Part shown: piece after piece, positions 16,932-25,885 of the stretch | How the letters are laid out: every line of letters starts with the position of its first letter | Position numbering within the stretch: position 1 is the first letter of the stretch | Assembly: GCA_900317155.1 (NCBI GenBank) | Contig: ONFO01000009.1 | Coordinates: forward strand, 1 to 64,000 | DNA from: an uncultured Bacteroidales bacterium | Lineage (GTDB): Bacteria; Bacteroidota; Bacteroidia; Bacteroidales; F082 | Direction of reading: 5' to 3' | Length of the DNA stretch: 64,000 nt | Position numbers and translations under genes: made by a program | The notes under the pieces: generated by a model | What the model saw: only the letters and a program-made list of their open reading frames with translations | The model's database searches: none | What the model was told of the DNA's origin: nothing

Positions 16932-19900
16932 ATGAAAAGAAAAACTCTACTTTTCCTATTCCTGCTTGCATTAATGACCCCGATGGTCGGCTTTGCACAA
17001 AGCCTGACAGTGAGCGGTAAGGTCGTTTCAAGCGATGACGGTTACGGTTTGCCTGGTGTCACCATTCAGGTGAAAGGCACTTCTGTTGGCACCGTGACGG
17101 ACATGGACGGTAATTACTCTTTGAATGCCGATGGCAAGGACGTACTGGTCTTCAGTTTTGTTGGCTACAAGACCAAGGAAGTTGCCATCAAAGGCAAAAA
17201 CAAAATCGACGTCACCCTTGAAGTTGACTCACAGACGCTTGACGATGTGGTGGTCACAGCTCTCGGTATCAAACGTCAGAAACGCGAATTGGGCTATGCT
17301 ACCGAAGAAATCGGCGGCGATCTGATTGCCAAGTCAGGCTCAGGTAGTATCATCAGTGCATTGAGCGGTCGCTCGGCAGGTGTGCAGATTATTAACCCTA
17401 ACGGCGTTGATGGTGGCGCATCACGTATCACCATTCGTGGTAACAACAGCATCTTTGGCGACAACCAACCTCTCATCGTGGTTGATGGTGTTCCGATGAC
17501 CAACGAAGGCGGTGTTACTTCGTGGAGCGGTGGCCGCGACTGGGGTACAGCGTTGAACAACATCAATCAGGAAGACATCGAAAGCCTCGACATCCTGAAA
17601 GGCCCCACGGCAGCGGCCCTTTACGGTTCGCGTGGCGGCAACGGCGTGGTGCTTATCACCACCAAGAAAGGTTCGAAACAACGCGGCCTTGGCATCAGCT
17701 ATTCTGCTAGTTTCAAGCTCACAACACCTTATTTGTATCGCACAGTGCAGAATAAATTCGGTGGTTGCGGCCCAATCACCTTCCATACGCCGACATTGAC
17801 GCCCATTGATGGTTTGTTTGACGAGGACGGTAATCAAGTGTATGAATTTCCGTACATTTACAATGTAGACAATGGACCAGCGGGCGAACCCACCAACACC
17901 ACCTTCGGTTACTACGGCGGTGCCCAGAGCTGGGGTCCTGAGATGAACGGCGAGAGCGTTCTCTGGTGGGACGGTAAAATCCGCAAGTATTCACCTCAGC
18001 CCGACAACTTGAAGATGCTCTTCAAGAATGGCCATACGATGAACCACAACATCGCTTTCCAAAATGCTGGCGACTTCGGTAGTGTTCGTGTCTCGTTCAC
18101 CGACTCGCGCACCGATGCCATCATCGACAACTGTAACCTGCGTCAGACTACCGTCAATGTGGGTACTTTGCTTAATGTGTCGGAGAAAATCAAGGTCGAT
18201 GTGGCGTTCACCTATTTGGATTATTTCCGCCTCAACTCGCCTGAGATTGGAGAGTCGAACAGCAACTTCAACAAAGGTCTGCTCTACAGCTGGCCCCGTA
18301 GCTGGAAAGGCTTTGAAAGCACAACATACGAAAACGAGGATGGCACGATGAACCAGTTTGATGGCTATCCTTACCCTTACATCTACAGCAGCACCTTCTG
18401 GACGTTCTACAACAACAACACGACTCTCAACCGCGACAAGATGTACGGCTCTGTCCGCCTGTTGTACGACATCACGCCTTGGTTGGTCGCGAGTGCCAAA
18501 GTGGCTCTCGACTGGACCGACGACAACTATATCACCAAACACAAGCCCACCACCATCACTGGCTTGGCAGGGGGCTACTACTCAAAGAGCAAGTCTTCCT
18601 CGCTCACCCGCGACATGGACTTCCTGATTACGGCCCACAAGGAAAAAATCTTTGGTTCGAAGTTCAATGTGCGTTTCTCTGCCGGCGGTGAGCAATACTA
18701 TGGCTATCGCGACGGCATCAACGGCACTTCGGGCACTTGGGCTTATGCCAACCTTTACACGATCTACAACTACTCCAACGCCTCTGAACGCACCTTTGGC
18801 GAATCAAGATGGGAGAAGCAAGTCAATTCGGTGTATGGTTTCTTCAACTTGAGCTACAGCGATTGGCTGTTTTTGGATGTAACGGGTCGTAACGACTGGT
18901 CATCAACCTTGCCTCTCAACAACAACTCCTATTTCTATCCATCCGCAACTTTGAGTTTTGTCCCGACCTCGGCCTTCAAGAACTGGAACTGGGGTCCTGT
19001 CAATTACCTGAAACTGAGAGGTTCGTGGGCACAGACCGCCAGCGACACCGAACCCTACCAGCTGACCTATACTTACAACACCAGCTCATTCGGACACCAG
19101 CTCTCGGCCGTTCTGCCAACTACCGTTCCGCCTTTGGAATTGAAACCCCAACGTCAGCGCAGCTATGAACTCGGCTTCGACCTCGGCTTAGGTGCCCGAT
19201 TCAATTTAGACTTCACCTATTATGATATCTACAGTTGGGACCAAATCCTTTCCTCGCCGCTTGCTCCCTCTTCGGGTGCCAGCAACGTGACCATTAATAC
19301 GGGTGTGGTGACCAACAAGGGTATCGAGGCCATCATGACCTACGACATCGCTCAAGGCAAAGACTATGGCATTCAGGTGGGATTGAACCTCGCTCGCAAC
19401 AAAAACAAGATTGTGGATTTGGCGGGTGCCAACATGTACACGCTTTCCGAGATTTGGGGCTCAAATGGTCCCGCGGTCGCGGTAGAAGAAGGCGACGAGT
19501 ATGGCACCATCTACGGATGGGACTATGTCTATGAATACACCATGCCCAACGGCACGCAAATAGGACCTTTCTACGATGCCAACGGCAAGCCATTGCCTTT
19601 GCTCAATGAGACGGGTACCACCTATTTGAAGACCGACAACCGTGTGCCGATTGGCAACTGCGCCCCCTTGGTAACGGGTGGTATAAACTTGAGAGCTTCC
19701 TATAAGAATTGGTCGCTTTATGCCTTGATTGATGCCAAGTTGGGTGGCCAAATCTATTGCGCCTCCTACGTGGTGGCCATGCAGACCGGACAAAGCCTAG
19801 AGACGCTCTATGAACGTGAAGGCAACGGCTTGCCTTATTATGAGAACGGTGAGTTGCTTGGCAATTATGGTGTCATCCTGCCAGGCTACTGCATCAATAC

Positions 19901-20258
19901 CGAGACGGGCGAAGCCCACCAAAACGAGAATGTGGTGCATTACCTTTACAAATACATGCCAAACTATGGAGGTTGGGGCAACATCATCAGCACCCCGGGC
20001 ATCGTGAACAACACTTGGATCAAGATGCGCGAACTCTCGTTAACCTACGACTTCCCGCGCAAGTTGCTTGACAAGCAGAACCTCTTCAAGCAGGCCTCCA
20101 TCTCTCTGGTAGGTCGCGACCTGTTCTACATCTACAAGACCTTGCCCGACAACATCAACCCCGAAGGCACCCAAGGCTCGGGCAACGCCCAGGGTCTCGA
20201 GTACGCCTCCTATCCCGGCACGCGTTCCTTCTTGATTAACCTTAAAGTCAGTTTGTAA
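16932..20258 (+). CDS. SusC/RagA family TonB-linked outer-membrane transporter
   Basis: 1108 residues. Signal peptide MKRKTLLFLFLLALMTPMVGFAQ; an N-terminal carboxypeptidase-regulatory-like domain (LTVSGKVVSSDDGYGLPGVTIQVKG, about 24-105); TonB-box-like DDVVVTALGI; a plug domain (IRGNNSIFGDNQPLIVVDGVP ... LKGPTAAALYGSRGGNGVVLITTKKG); then a long beta-barrel ending FLINLKVSL. It imports glycans or peptides across the outer membrane using TonB energy. The susD gene follows after one base and a PNGase F-like enzyme after that, so the likely cargo is glycan or glycopeptide released from glycoproteins. Confidence 0.95.
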   Translation: MKRKTLLFLFLLALMTPMVGFAQSLTVSGKVVSSDDGYGLPGVTIQVKGTSVGTVTDMDGNYSLNADGKDVLVFSFVGYKTKEVAIKGKNKIDVTLEVDSQTLDDVVVTALGIKRQKRELGYATEEIGGDLIAKSGSGSIISALSGRSAGVQIINPNGVDGGASRITIRGNNSIFGDNQPLIVVDGVPMTNEGGVTSWSGGRDWGTALNNINQEDIESLDILKGPTAAALYGSRGGNGVVLITTKKGSKQRGLGISYSASFKLTTPYLYRTVQNKFGGCGPITFHTPTLTPIDGLFDEDGNQVYEFPYIYNVDNGPAGEPTNTTFGYYGGAQSWGPEMNGESVLWWDGKIRKYSPQPDNLKMLFKNGHTMNHNIAFQNAGDFGSVRVSFTDSRTDAIIDNCNLRQTTVNVGTLLNVSEKIKVDVAFTYLDYFRLNSPEIGESNSNFNKGLLYSWPRSWKGFESTTYENEDGTMNQFDGYPYPYIYSSTFWTFYNNNTTLNRDKMYGSVRLLYDITPWLVASAKVALDWTDDNYITKHKPTTITGLAGGYYSKSKSSSLTRDMDFLITAHKEKIFGSKFNVRFSAGGEQYYGYRDGINGTSGTWAYANLYTIYNYSNASERTFGESRWEKQVNSVYGFFNLSYSDWLFLDVTGRNDWSSTLPLNNNSYFYPSATLSFVPTSAFKNWNWGPVNYLKLRGSWAQTASDTEPYQLTYTYNTSSFGHQLSAVLPTTVPPLELKPQRQRSYELGFDLGLGARFNLDFTYYDIYSWDQILSSPLAPSSGASNVTINTGVVTNKGIEAIMTYDIAQGKDYGIQVGLNLARNKNKIVDLAGANMYTLSEIWGSNGPAVAVEEGDEYGTIYGWDYVYEYTMPNGTQIGPFYDANGKPLPLLNETGTTYLKTDNRVPIGNCAPLVTGGINLRASYKNWSLYALIDAKLGGQIYCASYVVAMQTGQSLETLYEREGNGLPYYENGELLGNYGVILPGYCINTETGEAHQNENVVHYLYKYMPNYGGWGNIISTPGIVNNTWIKMRELSLTYDFPRKLLDKQNLFKQASISLVGRDLFYIYKTLPDNINPEGTQGSGNAQGLEYASYPGTRSFLINLKVSL

Positions 20259-20259
20259 T

Positions 20260-21942
20260 ATGAAAAGATATATCATCATAGTGTGTGCAGCTCTTGCTTT
20301 AGCCTCCTGCACCAAGAAATTCGAAGAGATGAACCAAGACCCGTTCTCGCCGACGGGAACGACCGTTGAAGCCTTGTTTAACGGCGTGGTGAGTTCCTTG
20401 CAACAGAGCATGAACGAACAGTTCTATCTGCAAAATGAAATCTGGTATCCCGAAACCGAACTCGGCGCTTTGACTTCCGAGGCTTGGGGTAACTCACAGA
20501 TTGGAACTGCGAACGTATGGTCGGACTATTATCTGATGTTGTCCAACATACGTGAGTTGGAAAAACGCTTCGATGATTATGACGAGGAGCAGGGTGACGA
20601 TGCCGTTTGCGACAAAGTGCGCGCCCAGCTCAATGTGCTGAAGGCCTATCAGACCTTTAAAGTCACGGATATCTTCGGCGACATGCCCTATACTCAGGCA
20701 GGTCGCATCTGGGAAAACGCCTCTTCGCAGGCCACGATGAAGCCCGAATGGGACACCCAGGAGAGCATCTACAAATCGCTGCTGGAAGATTTGGTGTGGT
20801 CGCGCGATGTGATGCGTGCCGACTCTGTAACCACAGCAAGTGGCAACGAATATTACAAGTTGCCTTACGATGTGTTGCTCAACAACGACTACACCCTTTG
20901 GGCAGAGTTTGCCAACTCGCTCATTTTGCGCCATGGCCTGCGTATGTACGAAAAGGATCCTGATTTTGCCACCCCATTGTTGATTGAGGCTTACAACTTC
21001 CTCTATTCAAAAATGAGTACTTCAGGTGGTGTAGCTACAGGAGGTGGTATCTGCTTGTGGCCTAGTGTGTTGGGTACCAACTGGGATATCAACTGGTCGT
21101 TCCGCGAGCACAAAAACCTTCGCATGGGCGAGACGGTTTGGAGCTGTATCTCCTCGACCGACGACATGGACGGTAGCGGCATCTTCGACTATCGCACCTT
21201 CCTCTTCTTCGACACGAACCATAAGACAGACAGTTTCCCCGACGGAGCTTGGCGACCTTATCCCCAAATCCGTACCCTTGAAACCCCCACGGAGGGTGGC
21301 TCACCCTACGCACAATCGCGCGATGGCAGTTACACATTCAAGGGTCCCTCGTGTCTGTTTTCTCCGTTCAACTATTACCTGACAAGAGACGAGAAATATG
21401 TGCCCCAGATCCTCGTCACCTACGCTGATGTGTTGTTTATGAAAGCCGAGATAGAGGTGAGAAACATTGGAGGCATCACGCCGCCGCTGAATGCCGACGA
21501 GTCCATCCGTTCAGGAGTCTATCAATCGTTCCTCTTCTGGACCCACATGCCACAGCAGACCAGCCGTTGGACCTATTTCTATCCGCAATATACCAACTAT
21601 ATTGGAAACCTTGATATCTGGGCTTGGAGCAACAATATGGCTGCCAACGTGATGAACTATGCCGTTTGGATGAATCCCGAATACGACGGAAGTCAGGAGT
21701 TCTACCTGAAGATGATCTACCAGCAGCGTTGGCTCAACCTCTTCCGTCAGCCTTGGGAAGCCTGGGCTTTGGCACGCCGCACCATGGCGACGCCCACCAC
21801 CACCAACCATGCCAAGCTGACTTCGTTCCGTATGGAATATCCCCAGAAGGAAATCGAATACAACTACGAGAACTACACCAAACAACTTGCGCGAATGTCG
21901 CATGGCGACACGAGGCAGACCAAGGTGTGGTGGAACGATTAA
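20260..21942 (+). CDS. SusD/RagB family surface lipoprotein
   Basis: 560 residues. A lipoprotein signal (IIIVCAALALASC, lipid-modified Cys17) is followed by the helical SusD fold: TKKFEEMNQDPFSP, TPR-like helices (NIRELEKRFDDYDEEQGDD, NVLKAYQTFKVTDIFGDMPYTQAG) and the C-terminal YQQRWLNLFRQPWEAWALARRT. SusD proteins form the lid of the SusC barrel and hold the substrate. The susC stop and the susD start are one base apart, so the pair is co-transcribed and co-translated. Confidence 0.93.
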   Translation: MKRYIIIVCAALALASCTKKFEEMNQDPFSPTGTTVEALFNGVVSSLQQSMNEQFYLQNEIWYPETELGALTSEAWGNSQIGTANVWSDYYLMLSNIRELEKRFDDYDEEQGDDAVCDKVRAQLNVLKAYQTFKVTDIFGDMPYTQAGRIWENASSQATMKPEWDTQESIYKSLLEDLVWSRDVMRADSVTTASGNEYYKLPYDVLLNNDYTLWAEFANSLILRHGLRMYEKDPDFATPLLIEAYNFLYSKMSTSGGVATGGGICLWPSVLGTNWDINWSFREHKNLRMGETVWSCISSTDDMDGSGIFDYRTFLFFDTNHKTDSFPDGAWRPYPQIRTLETPTEGGSPYAQSRDGSYTFKGPSCLFSPFNYYLTRDEKYVPQILVTYADVLFMKAEIEVRNIGGITPPLNADESIRSGVYQSFLFWTHMPQQTSRWTYFYPQYTNYIGNLDIWAWSNNMAANVMNYAVWMNPEYDGSQEFYLKMIYQQRWLNLFRQPWEAWALARRTMATPTTTNHAKLTSFRMEYPQKEIEYNYENYTKQLARMSHGDTRQTKVWWND

Positions 21943-21975
21943 ACAAGTTTAATTAAAGATTTAAAACTTAATATT

Positions 21976-24630
21976 ATGAAAAAACTATCACTAATCCTTA
22001 TGCTTTTGGCTTTCTCCTTTGGGATGAACGCCCAAGTCGAAAAGATCTTCGACTTCAACAATTATGAAGAAGGATCCATCCTTAACGGTCAGGATGGATG
22101 GTATGTTCGTGTGCATAGCGCGGGCAATGGTAGCATGGGTCCCATGTATACCGATTACCTTGGTCAATTCTGGGGCACCACACCGGTAACCCCCACTGCT
22201 GACGAAACCATCGGCGTGTTTTCGCACGCTTCGGGTACGGGCTTTGGCGACATCGCCACCCACGACATTACCCAATATGGCTTCGACTTCTCTTCAGGCG
22301 GTATCATCGAGATTGAATGCGACCAGTTGCGCGAATGGTGGGGCACCTTGTTCGGCATCGGTTACGACGGCAATGGCGATGGCTCGGTACTTCCTCCTGT
22401 CAAGGCGGCTCCCGGTCACGCCCTCTATGAACCTATCACTCCCGACCCCAACAGCACCTCTCCTGACGGCGGTGTTTACATGCTCCTCACCGGAAGCGAC
22501 ACCGATCCGCTCTTCATTAAGGGCATCGTTTTGCCTAACAACACGCCAGCCTGCAATTTCCCCGTCCCCGTTCCGGAAAAGGATTGGGTTCGTTGGAAGG
22601 TCTCCATCGACCTTGACGCCAACGACGGTGCTGGTGCTGTCACCCTTTATGGGATGTATAGCAATGTGCCCAACGGCGAGTGGGAAGCTGTGCCGGAATG
22701 CCAAGGCATCAATATTGGCTTGACCCCAGGCAGTGGCGACAAATTCGACCCTGCAACCTGGCACCATATCTTCATGCTCAACAGCGGTTGGTGCGGTTTC
22801 GACAATCTTATCATACGTCATTTCCCTGGTGGACTGGCTGCCCAGTTCCTTGATTTTGCTGAAATCTCAGACCAGTTGGTCTACAGCGACCCCATCACCT
22901 TACAGGCTACTGCCACCTCGGGACTTCCTGTGTCCTTTGAAGTGATACAAGGCCCTGCCACCTTGGAAGGCAACATCCTGACCCTTACGGGTGAAGAAGG
23001 CACCGTGAAAGTGCGTGCCTCCCAGCCCGGCGACGGCACACAATGGCAACCCGCCCCTGCGGTGACCCGTACTTTCTATGTGGTCGACCCGGAGAATTAC
23101 ACTCCCGAAATCACCATCCGTCGTCCCTACGAAGGCACTAAGGTGTATATGCCCGACTTCGAGAATCCCGTTATGGTGGTGCTGAGTGCCTACATCGAGC
23201 ATGGTAACGTGCTCAAGTTTGAAGAGGTGAAATGCAACGTCGACGGACAAGAACTGTACTTGAAGACCGACTACCCCGACAACCCTGACAACGGCTATTG
23301 GTACACCACTTGGACGCCTTCGGGCGAAGGTTCCTACAACATGACCGTGTCCATCACCCAAACGGGTGGCAAGGTCACTACGGCCTCCAACAACTTCGAT
23401 GTGACCACCAACTATGATGATATCGTGGTCTCCGCCCTCAACGGCGAGATGGTGGTGAATACAACGGAGTTTCATGCCTTCGGGGAATATCCCTTCCCAA
23501 CCCATGTCAACGCCTTCAATGCCATCAATTTGCATTATCTGCACAACTGCGTGAACGGCAATTGCAACACCTACGACCACCAGAGCTACCTCCGTGTGAA
23601 GAACTACCGTGGCGAATGGGTGGAGCTCTGCCGTTACATCACTCCGTTTGGCGTGGAATGCGTCGACGACCTCGATGTGACCGATTTCACCAGCGTGCTG
23701 CAAGGACTCGTTGAATTTGAATACTATAGCGAACAATACCAAACAGGCGACGGCTACAACCCGACCGCCATCTTTGAATACGCCAAAGGCACACCGGAAT
23801 ATCCTTATGTGGACATGCAGGAACTTTGGTATGGCAACTATTCGTTCGGCGATTACGAAAATCTCTGCCCCGTCCCGATGCGCACGGTGGATTTCAATCC
23901 TTGTGTCGAAAAGGCCAAACTGCAACTCACGACCTCTGGACACAACTGGAGTGACACAGGTAACGGCGCCTACAACACTGGCAATGCCGCCGAATTCTAC
24001 GAAGCCACTCACAACATCAATATCAATGGTGCCACCATTTACACGCAGCACCTTTGGGAAAACTGCACGCCTAACCCTGCTGGTTGCCAGCCGCAAAACG
24101 GTACTTGGACCTATCCACGTGCCGGTTGGTGCCCAGGTAGCATGACGATGGTGTGGGACTACAGCCTCGACGAATATCTCCCCGATGGCAAGGCAGACGT
24201 GCTCTACGAATTTGACCCGACCTACGTCGACCAATGCCACCCCAACTATCCCGACTGCGTGAGTGGCCAGAACAGCTGCCCCGACTGTAACAATTCCAGC
24301 AACCCGATTTTGAAGGTCTCGGGTAAGTTGGTGACCTACAGCCACAACACCGACATCCTGACGGAGGTTCCGGAGTTGCCTGATGTGGATGCAGAACCGT
24401 TCCAAGTGAGCATCACCCCCAATCCTGCAAGAGGCCAAATGACCATCACCACGGATTATGACAAAGGCAGCGCCAGTGTCCTCATCATCAACCCACAAGG
24501 TGCCAAGGTGCGTGGCTTCAGCGTGAAGGGCTCGGCCACCGTCGACGTGAGCGACCTGCCTGCTGGCATCTACTTTGTCCATGTCATCGGTGGCAAGGTG
24601 GTGACGAGGAAGGTTGTCATCCAAAAGTAA
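21976..24630 (+). CDS. PNGase F-like peptide-N-glycosidase with T9SS sorting domain
   Basis: 884 residues. Signal peptide MKKLSLILMLLAFSFGMNA; a jelly-roll-like N-terminal part (20-285); an Ig-like linker (290-370); then a region that aligns with Flavobacterium PNGase F, which cuts N-glycans from asparagine. NGNCNTYDHQSYLRVKN, RGEWVELCRYITPFG and DVTDFTSVLQG match PNGase F closely, and the second half carries NAAEFYEATHNI, GTWTYPRAGWCPG. By this alignment Asp534, Glu586 and Glu673 sit at the positions of PNGase F Asp60, Glu118 and Glu206. The end (about 812-884) is a type IX sorting domain ITPNPARGQM ... RKVVIQK. It follows susD by 33 bases. The enzyme family is well supported; activity is inferred. 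Confidence 0.85.
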   Translation: MKKLSLILMLLAFSFGMNAQVEKIFDFNNYEEGSILNGQDGWYVRVHSAGNGSMGPMYTDYLGQFWGTTPVTPTADETIGVFSHASGTGFGDIATHDITQYGFDFSSGGIIEIECDQLREWWGTLFGIGYDGNGDGSVLPPVKAAPGHALYEPITPDPNSTSPDGGVYMLLTGSDTDPLFIKGIVLPNNTPACNFPVPVPEKDWVRWKVSIDLDANDGAGAVTLYGMYSNVPNGEWEAVPECQGINIGLTPGSGDKFDPATWHHIFMLNSGWCGFDNLIIRHFPGGLAAQFLDFAEISDQLVYSDPITLQATATSGLPVSFEVIQGPATLEGNILTLTGEEGTVKVRASQPGDGTQWQPAPAVTRTFYVVDPENYTPEITIRRPYEGTKVYMPDFENPVMVVLSAYIEHGNVLKFEEVKCNVDGQELYLKTDYPDNPDNGYWYTTWTPSGEGSYNMTVSITQTGGKVTTASNNFDVTTNYDDIVVSALNGEMVVNTTEFHAFGEYPFPTHVNAFNAINLHYLHNCVNGNCNTYDHQSYLRVKNYRGEWVELCRYITPFGVECVDDLDVTDFTSVLQGLVEFEYYSEQYQTGDGYNPTAIFEYAKGTPEYPYVDMQELWYGNYSFGDYENLCPVPMRTVDFNPCVEKAKLQLTTSGHNWSDTGNGAYNTGNAAEFYEATHNININGATIYTQHLWENCTPNPAGCQPQNGTWTYPRAGWCPGSMTMVWDYSLDEYLPDGKADVLYEFDPTYVDQCHPNYPDCVSGQNSCPDCNNSSNPILKVSGKLVTYSHNTDILTEVPELPDVDAEPFQVSITPNPARGQMTITTDYDKGSASVLIINPQGAKVRGFSVKGSATVDVSDLPAGIYFVHVIGGKVVTRKVVIQK

Positions 24631-24690
24631 AAACGATAAATCAAGTAGAAGCACAGCAAATAAATTCATATTTTTGCAAGCTTAATCGGA

Positions 24691-24720
24691 TGCGCTTTGC
24701 GTCACTGCGAGGCACGAATC
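24691..24720 (+). repeat. GCGTCACTGCGAGGCACGAA repeat unit
   Basis: A unit of the GCGTCATTGCGAGGAACGAA type that recurs at 40134-40222 and 51376-51411. Here it lies in the leader between a -7 box TATTTTTG (24669-24676) and the DHS-like gene. Confidence 0.65.
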
Positions 24721-24756
24721 TTAAATCTTTGAATTTTAAATCTTAAATCAAATACA

Positions 24757-25791
24757 ATGGAGAAAAAAGACTTACTGAAAGACGTTGTCGAACATATCGA
24801 CATCAAGAAGTACGACTCGACTGAACTCATCAATGCCATGCGTAAGATGTCGTTCACCTCGCGCGACACCGCTCGCGCCGCCGACATCCTCTGCCAGATG
24901 ATTGCGGAGAAGGACTGCACCAACATCCTCACCATCGCTGGTTCCACTTCGGCTGCTGGCTGCATGCAGGTGTATGTGGAGATGGTTCGCAACAAGATGG
25001 TTGACGCTGTGGTCAGCACGGGTGCAAGCATCATTGACATGGACCTCTTCGAAGCCCTCGGCTACAAGCATTACATCGGCACGAAAGAGAACGTCATTCC
25101 CGACACCAAGCTGCGTGAGCTTTATATCGACCGCATCTATGATACCTTCATCGACGAAGAAGAGCTGCAGGCCTGCGACCAAGCCACCTGCGACGTGGCC
25201 GACACCCTGGAGTGCCGTCCCTACAGCAGCCGCGAGTTCCTCTATGAGGTCGGCAAATGGCTGGCCAACGGTCACGGCGTGAAGAAAGAGAGCCTCATCC
25301 AGACCTGCTACGAATGCGGCGTGCCGATTTTCTGCCCCGCCTTCAGCGACAGCTCTGCTGGCTTCGGCATCGGCAAGCATCAGTGGCTCCGCAAGAAAGC
25401 CGGCAAGCCTTATGTCAGCATCGACTCGGTGGCCGACTTCCTTGAGCTGACCGAAATCAAGATGAACAGCCCACAATCAGGCCTCTTTATGGTTGGTGGC
25501 GGCACACCCAAGAACTTCGCACAAGACACCGTCGTCTGCGCCGAAATCCTGGGTCACGAAGTGCCCATGCACAAATATGCCATCCAGATCACCGTGGCCG
25601 ACGTGCGCGACGGCGCCTGCTCGTCGTCGACGCTGCTCGAGGCTGGTTCATGGGGCAAGGTGAGCGAAGAGCTCCAACAGATGGTCTACGCCGAAGGCAC
25701 CACCGTCATCCCCGCCATCGTCAGCTATGCCTACCACAACGCACCGTGGCGCGAGCGCGAGTATAAGAACTGGCAGAAGTTGTATCATTAA
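24757..25791 (+). CDS. Deoxyhypusine synthase family protein
   Basis: 344 residues. The DHS fold is shown by NILTIAGSTSAAGCMQVYVEMV, VDAVVSTGASIIDMDLFEALG, the DSSAGFGIG loop, LFMVGGGTPKNF and LEAGSWGKVSEE, in which the SWGK lysine corresponds to the catalytic lysine that holds the aminobutyl intermediate. Eukaryotes and archaea use DHS to modify eIF5A with spermidine; bacteria lack eIF5A, and bacterial homologues are thought to act on small polyamines, homospermidine synthesis being one option. The next gene encodes an arginase-fold protein, which keeps a polyamine context. The -7 box is at 24669-24676. Confidence 0.85.
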   Translation: MEKKDLLKDVVEHIDIKKYDSTELINAMRKMSFTSRDTARAADILCQMIAEKDCTNILTIAGSTSAAGCMQVYVEMVRNKMVDAVVSTGASIIDMDLFEALGYKHYIGTKENVIPDTKLRELYIDRIYDTFIDEEELQACDQATCDVADTLECRPYSSREFLYEVGKWLANGHGVKKESLIQTCYECGVPIFCPAFSDSSAGFGIGKHQWLRKKAGKPYVSIDSVADFLELTEIKMNSPQSGLFMVGGGTPKNFAQDTVVCAEILGHEVPMHKYAIQITVADVRDGACSSSTLLEAGSWGKVSEELQQMVYAEGTTVIPAIVSYAYHNAPWREREYKNWQKLYH

Positions 25792-25793
25792 TA

Positions 25794-25879
25794 ACTATGG
25801 CTTATGGCTCATGGCCTATGGCTGACCCACTGATGGGAAAAGCCATAAGCCATGGGCCATAGTCATAGGCCATTAGCCA
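25794..25879. repeat. Palindromic ATGGC-type intergenic repeat
   Basis: Short blocks CTATGGCTTATGGCTCATGG and AGCCATAAGCCATGGGCCAT face each other around the loop GACCCACTGATGGGAAA and can form a long hairpin. It starts two bases after the stop of the DHS-like gene and ends just before the arginase-like start. Confidence 0.7.
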
Positions 25880-25885
25880 AAAAAT

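Noticed and set aside
22900-24669. 589-codon minus-strand frame opposite the PNGase F-like gene
   Set aside because: Long open frames on the other strand are expected where codons are GC-rich at third positions. The plus-strand protein aligns with a known enzyme; the minus-strand one resembles nothing.
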